NCBI GenBank assembly: GCA_019279435.1
Contig: JAAALK010000286.1
Coordinates: 17,937,931-18,001,930, forward strand
From: Zizania palustris
Lineage: Eukaryota > Streptophyta > Magnoliopsida > Poales > Poaceae
Direction: 5' to 3'
Length of the DNA stretch: 64,000 nt
In this document: piece by piece, positions 1 through 9,403 of the stretch
Numbering within the stretch: the stretch's first letter is position 1
How the letters are laid out: each line of letters begins with the position of its first letter
Translations under genes and position numbers: made by a program
The notes under the pieces: generated by a model
Told to the model about the DNA's origin: nothing
What the model saw: the letters and a program-made list of their open reading frames with translations, nothing else
Databases searched by the model: none

Positions 1-46
1 ATAAATAAATTGTATTTTTATTTTTTTGGATATTTGGGGTGTTACA
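1..46 (-). mobile_element. Terminal fragment of a gypsy-type LTR
   Basis: The first 46 bases end in TTTGGGGTGTTACA, as the Gyp-1 LTR does at 12802-12815, and then pass directly into copia 3'-UTR sequence at 47. This suggests the outer tip of another related LTR inserted in Cop-1. The rest lies off the window. The upstream bases are A/T-rich and only loosely like Gyp-1, so the family assignment is tentative. Confidence 0.5.
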
Positions 47-149
47 TGCTTGTAAAAGCAATTAATCATATGATAGATGCTCATGCAATGCTACACAACT
101 CCCCCTCAAAACATGCTAGAAGCTCTCGAATGCTCAGTGAAAGGGTGAG
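47..149 (-). other. Cop-1 3'-UTR remnant and deletion junction
   Basis: Bases 47-130 match the Cop-4 3'-UTR at about 38,440-38,540, including the shared string ACACAACTCCCCCTC, which is the complement of a polypurine-like tract. By about 150 the sequence has changed to the region around the second zinc knuckle that Cop-4 carries near 41,680. The whole pol is therefore missing between these two points. The exact junction, between about 125 and 155, is blurred by divergence. Confidence 0.6.
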
Positions 150-1327
150 TTAAAAACTGTTTTGGAATTCAGTATCGCAAAATTCGAGAACCAGGCAAAG
201 TAGTAAACTGATCACGCACCAGATAAGAACCATGATAAAAAGTGCATGGTATACCTACAAAACGCGAACCTGGAAAATGACGAGGTTTTTCAACCTATCG
301 ATAATCAAAGCCTCTTACACGTGATCTATCACCATATGAAGCATGGTGTACGCCATGAGGGGAAAAATCACTCATTAGACCATGTGGGGCCTCAAAATCA
401 GGATAAGAGCGAAAAGCAGACTCATGCATACCTAAAGATGGGTAATGCATGTCCTGAAAGCTCATAGCAAAAGACCGTCACTCATCCCTGATACGACGAA
501 AGCAAAACCCAACTAAATGACCCACCCGATGACAATGGGAGCAGTGATACACTCTCTTGGGTGTGTGAGCATGGATCTCAGGTGCAAATCTCACAGTCTT
601 CATGGGTTTTTGCTGAGGAGATTTATTTGGTGAACGAAGAGCTTTCTTTGTAGGTTGAGTAGGATTATGGACTTTATGATCGGTGTCTAACTGGGCTCTC
701 TCTTTTTCAAGGGTAGTGGGAGGAGTGAACACAGTTTCGCTCAAAGTGTTTGGCGTAGTTCTCTCATAACCCAACCCGAGAGCTAACCCTGCACTGTCAG
801 CACACATTTTGGTTTTAGCCAAAACCAAATCCATCCTACCCTTTCCTTCAGTGCATTTTCCACCATGGAGAGAAGGTAATCATTCTCACATTTCAATTTT
901 TCCACTTACTCTCTAGCAAAGCTGAGTTGGTCCTTAAGGGTGATGCAGGTGGGACACGCTGGCTGCACATTCTTAGAACACTCAGCACTCTCCAATCTAG
1001 CCTTAAGTTCATCAACATGCCTATCTCTCAAATTAATGCTTTCAACAAGTAAAGGATAGTTCAGACATTTGTCAATGACCGCAGGACTAGACTCCACCAA
1101 CAAAAGCTGCTTTTCAGTGAATTCAAGTTTTTTAATAGTTTGAGCATGTGTAAAATGCAGCTGAGCAAGTTCATTCATGACAGTAAGACATGACTCACAA
1201 TCGGCATCGTCAGACATATATTTCAAAATTGCAAGTTCAGTGGAAATAGTTTCAAGTCTAAGTTTTAGTTCTTTTTGTTCTTTAGCAGCAAGTTTAAGTA
1301 ATCTATCCTAAGAATAAACAGCATCAT
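150..1327 (-). pseudogene. Cop-1 gag, C-terminal half (coiled coil and second zinc knuckle)
   Basis: This is the continuation of the gag at 12821-14040, cut off by Gyp-1. On the minus strand a stretch at 1226-906 reads as a heptad-rich, Glu/Lys/Leu-rich coiled-coil segment with paired Cys motifs (CESC, CPTC), matching the same segment in Cop-4 (42584-42156). Segment 834-478 ends in a C-x2-C-x4-H-x4-C knuckle, YHCSHCHRVGHLVGFCFRR. Cop-3 has an equivalent knuckle at about 26,283-26,330. The segments are broken by stops and frameshifts, for example at the coiled coil/linker join near 905 and in the 1227-1322 stretch. In this copia lineage, gag is unusually long and carries this second knuckle just ahead of protease. 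The retained order shows that deletion began right after gag. Left of about 310 the homology to Cop-4 continues only weakly. Confidence 0.75.
1323..1327. repeat. Target-site duplication of Gyp-1 (left copy)
   Basis: ATCAT immediately left of the Gyp-1 LTR is repeated at 12816-12820 on its right. The uninterrupted sister Cop-4 reads GCATCATGTAATTCATC near 42,800, which confirms the empty-site structure. Confidence 0.92.
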
Positions 1328-4300
1328 TGTAGCGCCCCGATTTATCAAATCGAGACATTATTGAATTTCAGAAGAAAAACAATAATACAAGAGGTTCATC
1401 ATGCGACAACGTACATACGACAATATCCATGGTACGCAGACCATATTTATTACATCAAAGTTTTAGTAGAAACAGTATTAAAAATAATTAAAAAGCGGCA
1501 TGACGAACATCTTCTTTAGGATTTTTCTTCTCGACTGGGTTGTTACTCCAGACCGTCTTCGTAGTAAGCATCCTCTGTGGGATCCAACGGGTATGAGTAC
1601 AAAAAGTACTCAACAAGCCACCGCAAATGCAAGTAATAATGCAAGATAATAAACAAGGAAGGGTAATGGCTAACATTGCGGAAAAGTACAGTTTCAGTTA
1701 TTGCATTTAATGTAATCATATTTTAATCATGCGGAAAAGTAAACATGAATATCAACAACATCAACTAACTCGAGGAGTACGTTTTACCTCCTCGCACTAC
1801 AGTCCTTACATGTCAATCCAGCATGCACATACATATTCAAAGTAAACTAACTGGGGGATGTCACGCAACCCGCCCTTGACCGTGGGCTCGGCTTTTCGAA
1901 AAGATTTAAGACTCTGATCAGAGATGTACTACTGTACCAACAAGGCACGCACTCATCCCAAACGAGATGACCCATACCACGGGAACTCGTGCCAAAACCT
2001 CGGCATGAAGTGTTCCAAGCGATAACCACCCGCTCTAGTTTTCGCCGGCGCGCCGGGCCGCATCCCGGCTAACGTCGCACCCCCTTTTGCACCACATTAG
2101 TACAAGTCACCCGCAGGTGCAACTTGACCCATCTCCAAATGGTGGCCTCGGTTTGGAACAATCCATACCTTAGTTAGGACTTACCCACTAGACTTGTGGT
2201 TAGTACGTAAGTGTATTGCAATGGATCCCTCAGACCGGTCCTTATAGTGCCCCGGGTGCTACCGACCAATGCCCTAGCTTGCACCCGTAACCCACCATGC
2301 ATACACTCACAACCATAACTCATCACCAACAGAAAAACAAGGATAAGAAGTAACGGGGATCATATAATAGAACCATTTTGCTACGACTCATTTTTATCCT
2401 ATAGCGATCGTGTCAATACATTGGACACTAGCTAATATCATTGATCATATGGTGACAAGGAGTTTAGGCTAGAGAGCATGGCTTGGGTTGCACATCAAGG
2501 TCGGGGGATCCTAAAGAAATATATTGTAAGGGTTCATTTGACTAATGCACATATAACCTATGTGTTTTAGCGATAGTTTAATCAAACATGGGTTCAATAT
2601 GCTCAAAAGATTGGTTCGGTGACTTGCCTTGTTCAGCAAAGGGAGAGGGAGGGACTTCGGGGAAGTACTCCGGCTCCTCGGCGACGTCGTAGTCTTTTTG
2701 ATATAGTAAAGTAAAATAAAAAGAACACAACATTCAATCAAACAATATAACATTACATTATAAGCACATAAGTTAAAGTTGGCTTTATTTTATATAAAAT
2801 AAATTCAATGGTTAAAGTCCTGTGGTTTATTTCATAAATAAATTTTTAAAGGAATTAAAGAGTTGTCCTTTTTAGAAAAGGGTGTTTAAATGTGATTATT
2901 GTCATATTAAGTTCTCAAATAAATTTGAAATGAAAAGTTCATGTTAATTTAATGGTTTTCAGTAAATGGACAGAAAGGAAATAAATCTCAATTTTTCTGA
3001 AGTTTAAACATTTGAATTTATATTTTAATCTTAAGGGCATTTGAATACTTATTTGAATAAACATGAAATGTCCAAAGTAAACCTACTGTTTTTATTGCAT
3101 AAACCTGTAGAGAATAATATTATGAATTTTCTGGAATTGGAATGGCAATTTTTAGAGTTCAAATGCGCCAGATATGAATTTTACAAGTTTAAAAGTATTT
3201 CTGAAATCCATTTTCAATTTTTAAACCTCTCGGGTCCACGGTGAGCCAGGCCCACGGTGAACCCGCGCACTGTGCGCGTGCACCGGGTCGATCTGGACCG
3301 TTGGATCCAGATCCAACGCGTGCAGGCGAGGCGGGGCGCGTAAGTCGACGTGGACGACCAGGATTAAAACGTTTGAACCGGTATGCGATGGACGGCTTAG
3401 ATGCGATGCGGGGTTTTAAAACTAACGGACGCACGAGATTAAAACGTACCCCTTCACACAGATCTAACGGATCAGATTAAATAGCACACGGGAATTAATC
3501 GTCACCATCGGATCCAGATCACACGGTCGCGCATGAATCCAACACGGCACGGGTACTCGACCCGTGCCGGTCGTCTTCTCCGACGACGGCGAGCGGGCCA
3601 GCGGCCACGGCGGGCGACGGCGGTCGATGCTAGGGCCTAAAATGGAAGGAGGGCAATGAGGGGGTCACGAAGGTACCTCGGCGGTGAGAAAAGGTCGACG
3701 GAGCTAGGCCGGCGACGAGTGGAGGCGGTGGAGGCGTTCGGGTCCTTGGCGGCGACGGCGATCATGCGGGGTTCGTCGTCGACGGAGTGGTGGCCGAGGT
3801 CGGTGAGGTCCCGGTGGTCACGACGGTGCGGTCGGCGTGGACGGAGAGGGGCTCCGGCGACGGCGAGCGGCGGCTGAAGTGCGGGCGGCGGTGGGGAGTA
3901 AAAAGGTGAATTGGGGCGCTCTGGTTGGTTCTCGCAGTGATAGGGCGTAGGGGTGCATTGCGGACGGCCAGGGGCTTTATATAAGGTCGTCGGCGGGGGC
4001 AAAGGGGGCGTAATCAGGGGAGGCCGAGAGTAATGGCTCTATTCAACGCCGGCGAGCTCCTGCCGTGCATGCGAGCGCCAATCCGGGGGCGATGACGCGG
4101 TGAAATAAAGGGGGAAACGGTTGGCCGAGCGCGGGGAGCTGTTTAATGGCGTCAATTCAATGCGGGAGGGGCCAGCGAGGCGGATCCGAGGTGGGGGTCG
4201 TCGGCCGGCGCGATTTGGGGGCGACGGCGCGAGGTAGACGATGGGTCTGACAGGCGAGGGCCACTGGCCAGCGGGCGCGAGCGAGCGAGCGGGAGGGCTG

Positions 4301-4706
4301 ACAGGTGGGACCGCGGTGTCGGGTGCGCGCGCGAGGGGAGGAAATCGGCGCTGACAGGTGGGGTCGGGTTGTCAGCCTAAGGCGCGCGAGGTAACGGGCT
4401 GGGCTGGCCGGGAGAGAGAGAAAGGAGGGGGAGGGCCCAATACTGTTTGAAACTATTTTCTGATTAAAAATAATTGCAGAAATTGATTTAAAATAATAGG
4501 GCTACTTCCCTGCTTGGTAAAAATTTATAAAAATTCTCAAAAATACATCTTGGTCTTAGGATCATGTACAAAATGTTTCACCTCCTAATTTGGCCATCTA
4601 CTCTATGTTGTAGTTCAATTTGGTATAAAAGGGTATTTAAAGTATTTTCAGAAATATATATTCCAGGAAATTGAATTTAATAATATTTTTATTGTATTGA
4701 AAATTT
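1328..4706 (-). repeat. Gyp-1 3' LTR (lacks its first 11 bp)
   Basis: It matches 9407-12804 base for base apart from scattered substitutions and one 19-bp unit that is duplicated only in the other LTR. The match stops at 4706, so the terminal 11 bases GGGGTGTTACA (12805-12815 in the partner) are gone and integrase sequence abuts directly. Inside are an A/T-rich block (about 2,500-3,240), a very G+C-rich block (about 3,240-4,440) and TTATATAA at 3977-3984. I see no credible gene; the open frames in the G+C-rich block are present on both strands and are compositional. Confidence 0.92.
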
Positions 4707-7700
4707 TAGGAACTCCGTGAAGGCACACGATCCGGGTCATATACAATTCAGCCAACTTGGCGACGGTGTAAGTTGTCTTGACCGGAACGAAGTGAGCTAC
4801 CTTGGTGAGTCGGTCGACGATCACCCAGATAGAATCGTGACCAGCTTGGGTCCTAGGCAGTCCCGTGATGAAGTCCATTCCTATCTCTTCCCACTTCCAT
4901 TCAGGGACCTTGAGAGGTTGAAGAAGTCCGGCAGGTCTCTGATGCTCTGCCTTGACTCGCCGGCATGTGTCGCACTTGGCCACATACTCAGCTATTTCCC
5001 TCTTCATGCTGACCCACCAATATTTTTCCTTCAGGTCTTGGTACATCTTTGTACTCCTGGGATGGATGGAGTATAGAGTATCGTGGGCTTCTTGAAGGAT
5101 GAGGGTCTTCAACTCAGGTTTGTCGGGTACGCAGATCCGGTTTCCGAACCAGATGGTACCATGCTCGTCCTCGGAAAATCTGGGGGCTTTACCCTTTCTC
5201 ATGTTCTGCTGGATCTCCAAGATGTCCGGGTCTTCCTTCTGCTTTTCTCGGATCTGGTCTATCAAGATGGGCCGAGACTCCAAGGCAGCGAGGTACGCTC
5301 GGGTGGTGATCCCTAGGTTTAGCCTTTCCATCTCCTTGTAAAGTAAAGGAGCTTGGTCCTGAACCATGATGGCATTGCAGAACCCTTTTCGACTAAGGGT
5401 GTCTGCCACCACATTGGCCTTGCCTGGATGATAATGGATGCCCAAGTCATAATCCTTGATCAGTTCCAACCATCTCCTTTGCCTGAGATTACTATCTGGT
5501 TGGGTGAATATGTACTTGAGGCTCTTGTGGTCGGTGAAGACCTCACACCGATTCCCCACAAGGTAATGTCTCCATATCTTCAAGGCATGAACCACGGCTG
5601 CTAGTTCCAGGTCGTGGGTGGGGTAGTTCAGCTCATGCGGTCTCAGTTGCCGGGAGGCGTAGGATATCACCTTCCCTTCTTGCATTAAGACGCATCCCAA
5701 TCCTTGACGAGAGGCATCACAGTAAACGTGGAAGTCTTTCCGGATGTCTGGCAGCGTCAGAATAGGAGCTGATACCAACTTCTTCTTGAGGGTCTGGAAG
5801 CTTTCTTCGCAGTGGGGGGTCCATTCAAACTTCACTTCCTTTTGCAACAGTCTGGTCATAGGCTTGGCGATCTTGGAAAAATTCTCGATGAACCGGCGGT
5901 AGTATCCGGCCAATCCGAGAAAACTCCGGATCTCGGTCACGGTCGTGGGCTGCAGCCAGTTGGTTACCGCTTCAACGGTGGTTGGGTCCACTGCTATTCC
6001 TCCGGCAGATATAACATGGCCGAGGAACTTCACCTCAGACGACCAAAATTCGCATTTGTTGTATTTGATGTACAGTTGCTGCTCCCTTAGCTTTCCGAGG
6101 GTCAGCCAGAGGTGAGTCTCGTGTTCTTCCTTGGTCTTGGAGTAAACGAGGATATCGTCGATGAATACCACGATGAACTTGTCCAGGAACTCCATGAATA
6201 CATTGTTCATCTTGTTCATGAAAAAGGCTGGGGCATTCGTGAGTCCGAACGACATCACGGTGTACTCGTAGAGTCCATAGTGGGAGGTGAAGGCAGTCTT
6301 GGGTATGTCTTCTTCCCTAATCCTCAATTGGTGATAACCTGACCTGAGGTCAATCTTGGAAAACACCGATGATCCTTTCAGCTGATCGAACAGGTCATCG
6401 ATCCGAGGCAATGGGTACTTGTTCTTGATGGTTACGTCGTTCAAGGCTCTGTAGTCCACGCACATCCTCTTGGTCTTGTCCTTCTTCATGGCAAATATAA
6501 CCGGTGCACCCCAGGGTGAGGTACTCGGTCGAATATACCCTTTTTGCTCTAGGTCTTCGATGTTGCTCTTGACTTCAGCTAGTTCATTAGCGGCCATCCG
6601 GTACGGGCGCTTGGAGATTGGAGTGGTCCCGGGGACAAGTTCGATTCTGAATTCGATGTCCCGCTTGGGAGGCATTCCGGGTAGGTCTTCAGGGAAGACA
6701 TCCGCAAATTCCTTGACTATAGGTACCTCTTCAAGAGCTATCGAGCGAAGGGATGCTCCGAGTGGTTTGCGACTGGTCATCCGAAAGGTGACGGCTGCGC
6801 CTTCAGGGTTGGTTACCGTGACGGACTTGCTGGCACAGTCGATCACTCCCTTGTGCTTCATCAGCCAATCCATCCCTAGTATAAGGTCAAGTCTGGTGCA
6901 CTTTATGAGGACTGGCTCGGCCCGAAATAATACTCCTTGGATCTCAATCTGAACCTTAGGGCTGTATAAGCGGGCTAAGGTCCTATTGCCGGGAGTGGCA
7001 ATCACCATGGGGGTGGGTAGAGGGAGCACGTCCAGTTCGTTTGTTTTCACAAAATCTTCCGAGACGAAGGAGTGGGTTGCTCCAGAGTCAAATAATATTA
7101 CGGCCGGTACGGAATTCACAGTAAACGTACCGAGCACGACTTCAGGAGCCTCCTGAGCTTCCTCTGTGCTGATGTGGTTGACGCGGGCGCGAACTGCCTG
7201 GTTGGGTGCCGCGCCTTGAGTCTGCCTGGGGTGGGGACACTGGTGTGCGTAGTGCCCTTCCTTGCGGCAGTTGAAGCAGATGACCGGCCTCCCTTGGCGA
7301 TCCTTCAAGATCGGAGCCTTGGCGGCTGGTGTCGTCTGAGCGGCCGGAGCCGGTGGAGCGGGGAGAGGATGCTCGGCGTTGGATCCACCGGCGGCGTGAG
7401 GTGGCCTGTAGGCGGGCCGAGGATGGTAAGCAGGCGCTGGTGGCGGAGGGACGAAGCGGGGCCTCTGCGAGTTCGCCTGTTGATGCTTGAAGGCGATCAT
7501 CTTCCTCTTCTTGAGGTCCAGCCTGTTTTGCTCAGTCTCTTGGATGAGCGCTTTGTTGACTAGCCGTTGGAAGTCGGCGTAGTCGGTGGCGACGAGCTGG
7601 ATGGACAGCTCATCCTTGAGTCCCCGGAGGAACTTGGCTTGGCGAAGGGCGTCGGTGCGCACTTCCTCCGGTGCGTAGCGGGCGAGGCGATTGAACTCAT

Positions 7701-8304
7701 GGAGGTACTCCATGACGGTCCGGTTGCCTTGTTGCAGGTCGCGGAAATCCTGCTGTTTCACCGCGATGACACCGGCGGGGATGTGGGCGGCACGAAAGGC
7801 GATGGTGAACTCCGCCCAAGTCACCACGTGGTCCTCTGGCTGGGACTCACGATAGTTGTCCCACCATTCAGCGGCGGGACCCTGGAGCTGGTGAGTGGCG
7901 AAGGCCACTCGCTCTCGGTCGGTGCAGGGGAGGAGGTCGAGCTTCTTTCCGATGGTACGAAGCCAATCTCCGGCCTCCATCGGGTTGGTGGTGCTCGAGA
8001 AAATGGGCGGGCGCACGCGCAAAAACTCGGAGAGTTGTGGAGCGGGCGCGGGTGCTGGTGCGTGAGGGGCAGGTTCCCCGTTCTGCAGACGGTCCAACTG
8101 AGCCTGTTGGTTCTGCATTTGGGTGAGGAGGGCAGTGATCAGTTGGTTCTGATTCGCCATCATCTCCGCCAAGGTGGGGTGGTTGGCGGAGGGCGACCTA
8201 GATTGACGCGGGCCCGTTGCACCCCAGTTGGGTACAACACCCTCGGGCGCATCACGGCTTCCTCCTGCTCCGTTGTTGGAGCTGGTGTTCTGGTGGTCGG
8301 CCAT
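4648..8304 (-). CDS. Gyp-1 gag-pol polyprotein, truncated in integrase
   Basis: This is one open frame of 1,218 codons. About residues 1-330 are gag, with a Pro/Ala-rich linker. A CCHC knuckle, CFNCRKEGHYAHQCP, is at about 342-356, and the protease active site FDSGATHSF at about 403. Reverse transcriptase follows, with YRALND, FSKIDLRSGYHQ and the catalytic FIDDILV at about 718. RNase H begins at CDASRQGLG, and the integrase HHCC zinc domain is at about 1,070-1,110. The first catalytic Asp is in GMDFITGLP at about 1,145. The frame then runs into the 3' LTR after HGVPK, so the second Asp, the Glu and any chromodomain are absent, and the last 15 or so residues are LTR-encoded noise. The protein would normally supply capsid and replication enzymes for the element's RNA. 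Without integrase it cannot integrate by itself. The first ATG, about 190 bases after the extra ORF, is the natural gag start. Confidence 0.9.
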   Translation of the reverse strand: MADHQNTSSNNGAGGSRDAPEGVVPNWGATGPRQSRSPSANHPTLAEMMANQNQLITALLTQMQNQQAQLDRLQNGEPAPHAPAPAPAPQLSEFLRVRPPIFSSTTNPMEAGDWLRTIGKKLDLLPCTDRERVAFATHQLQGPAAEWWDNYRESQPEDHVVTWAEFTIAFRAAHIPAGVIAVKQQDFRDLQQGNRTVMEYLHEFNRLARYAPEEVRTDALRQAKFLRGLKDELSIQLVATDYADFQRLVNKALIQETEQNRLDLKKRKMIAFKHQQANSQRPRFVPPPPAPAYHPRPAYRPPHAAGGSNAEHPLPAPPAPAAQTTPAAKAPILKDRQGRPVICFNCRKEGHYAHQCPHPRQTQGAAPNQAVRARVNHISTEEAQEAPEVVLGTFTVNSVPAVILFDSGATHSFVSEDFVKTNELDVLPLPTPMVIATPGNRTLARLYSPKVQIEIQGVLFRAEPVLIKCTRLDLILGMDWLMKHKGVIDCASKSVTVTNPEGAAVTFRMTSRKPLGASLRSIALEEVPIVKEFADVFPEDLPGMPPKRDIEFRIELVPGTTPISKRPYRMAANELAEVKSNIEDLEQKGYIRPSTSPWGAPVIFAMKKDKTKRMCVDYRALNDVTIKNKYPLPRIDDLFDQLKGSSVFSKIDLRSGYHQLRIREEDIPKTAFTSHYGLYEYTVMSFGLTNAPAFFMNKMNNVFMEFLDKFIVVFIDDILVYSKTKEEHETHLWLTLGKLREQQLYIKYNKCEFWSSEVKFLGHVISAGGIAVDPTTVEAVTNWLQPTTVTEIRSFLGLAGYYRRFIENFSKIAKPMTRLLQKEVKFEWTPHCEESFQTLKKKLVSAPILTLPDIRKDFHVYCDASRQGLGCVLMQEGKVISYASRQLRPHELNYPTHDLELAAVVHALKIWRHYLVGNRCEVFTDHKSLKYIFTQPDSNLRQRRWLELIKDYDLGIHYHPGKANVVADTLSRKGFCNAIMVQDQAPLLYKEMERLNLGITTRAYLAALESRPILIDQIREKQKEDPDILEIQQNMRKGKAPRFSEDEHGTIWFGNRICVPDKPELKTLILQEAHDTLYSIHPRSTKMYQDLKEKYWWVSMKREIAEYVAKCDTCRRVKAEHQRPAGLLQPLKVPEWKWEEIGMDFITGLPRTQAGHDSIWVIVDRLTKVAHFVPVKTTYTVAKLAELYMTRIVCLHGVPKIFNTIKILLNSISWNIYF

Positions 8305-8489
8305 CTTCTGAATTCATAAGGTTATAAGGCAAAAAGTTGACAACACAATTAACAAGAATAGTTCATGCATATAAATTAAGTGGTAAAAACGTTCATTACA
8401 ATCAGTTCTTATTATACCCACAACACACTCGTCGTGGGTAGCACCACATACAAAATCATGCTTTTTATTTAAATAGCGGCTCCTAACGC

Positions 8490-9269
8490 CTACTCGCCAC
8501 CGGAGGCGGTCTCCGTGCTCTCGGAACCACGAGTACGCGGCTCCAGAGGGATGGTGGGTTCGAGAAAATTCTCGATGATGGAGTCGGAGACGAGGCCGGG
8601 GCGTGGTGTAGGGGCGCTGGTGGAGGGTCTGGCGGGGGAGGGTCGTGGCGGGATCCTCTTGGGGCGAGGGAGGGGCTCACGGATGGGCTTCTTCTTCCTT
8701 GGAAGAAGGGGAACCATCTCCGCAATATCCTTCTGCAGCTGCATGATCTTGCGCTGCAGCTCGCCGTTCTGCTTGATCAAGTTCTTCGTTTCTTCACGAA
8801 GGAACTCAACCGCCTCATGGTGCTCGTCGGCGTCGAGCACCGCCTCGGTATGGAGATCGTCCATGGCCTGTAGAAGACGCGACTGCCGGGCCATGACCGG
8901 ATCACGCACGGAGTGAACTCCGAGGTAGATGCTACGGTGGGCTCCGGGAGTACGCTTCGGCACAAGACGGAAGGACGAGTTCTGAAGACGATCGTCGTAG
9001 ATCATCCTCAGCTCCATGAGGGCCTGGAGGGCGACTCGTTGGCACGCGACGTCGAAAGTCGGGCCTCCAAGTGTTGTGGTGTAGGGCGGCAGGTGTTCTC
9101 CAGAGCCGTGGACGGTGAGGGAGACGTCGCAAGGCCCGGCGAACTCGTCGGGGTACACTCCTTGGAATTCGGGTTCGAAGAGGAACCCGAGGAAGGTGAG
9201 CATCATACGGAGCTCCCGGACGAAGCCCTCGTAATGGCGGCAGTAGCTGTGGACTTGGTAGACTGGCAT
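8490..9269 (-). CDS. Gyp-1 extra ORF upstream of gag (orf0-like)
   Basis: This is an open frame of 259 codons between the primer site and gag, in the same direction as gag-pol and about 120 bases inside the primer site. It starts MPVYQVHSYCRHYEGF. The N-terminal 130 residues look globular. Residues about 150-195 are a Glu/Lys/Gln-rich heptad stretch likely to be a coiled coil. The tail, from about 200, is Pro/Arg/Lys-rich and then acidic. I do not recognise an enzymatic motif. Leader ORFs ahead of gag have been described in some long-LTR rice gypsy elements under the name orf0; equating this one with those is an inference. The length and clean frame in a copy whose LTRs are nearly identical suggest it was translated recently. 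The function is unknown. Confidence 0.7.
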   Translation of the reverse strand: MPVYQVHSYCRHYEGFVRELRMMLTFLGFLFEPEFQGVYPDEFAGPCDVSLTVHGSGEHLPPYTTTLGGPTFDVACQRVALQALMELRMIYDDRLQNSSFRLVPKRTPGAHRSIYLGVHSVRDPVMARQSRLLQAMDDLHTEAVLDADEHHEAVEFLREETKNLIKQNGELQRKIMQLQKDIAEMVPLLPRKKKPIREPLPRPKRIPPRPSPARPSTSAPTPRPGLVSDSIIENFLEPTIPLEPRTRGSESTETASGGE

Positions 9270-9390
9270 CTACAAAACAACAAGTTGAATAAAGTGAGGA
9301 GAGGAACAAAGTTTATAAAGTAGATTTTCGAGAAATAATTTCTTGTGGCTAATGGCTAGGTGGGTCTGTTTGGCTTCCTACAGTCGAGTC

Positions 9391-9403
9391 GGCTCTGATA
9401 CCA
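9391..9403 (-). other. Gyp-1 primer-binding site
   Basis: Minus strand TGGTATCAGAGCC lies 3 bases inside the 5' LTR. It is complementary to the 3' end of plant initiator-Met tRNA and fixes the element's orientation. Confidence 0.9.

Noticed and set aside
3189..4002. Arg/Pro/Gly-rich open frames in the G+C-rich half of the Gyp-1 LTR (also 11268-12056)
   Set aside because: Overlapping frames on both strands, no domain; one is altered by the 19-bp duplication. Compositional.
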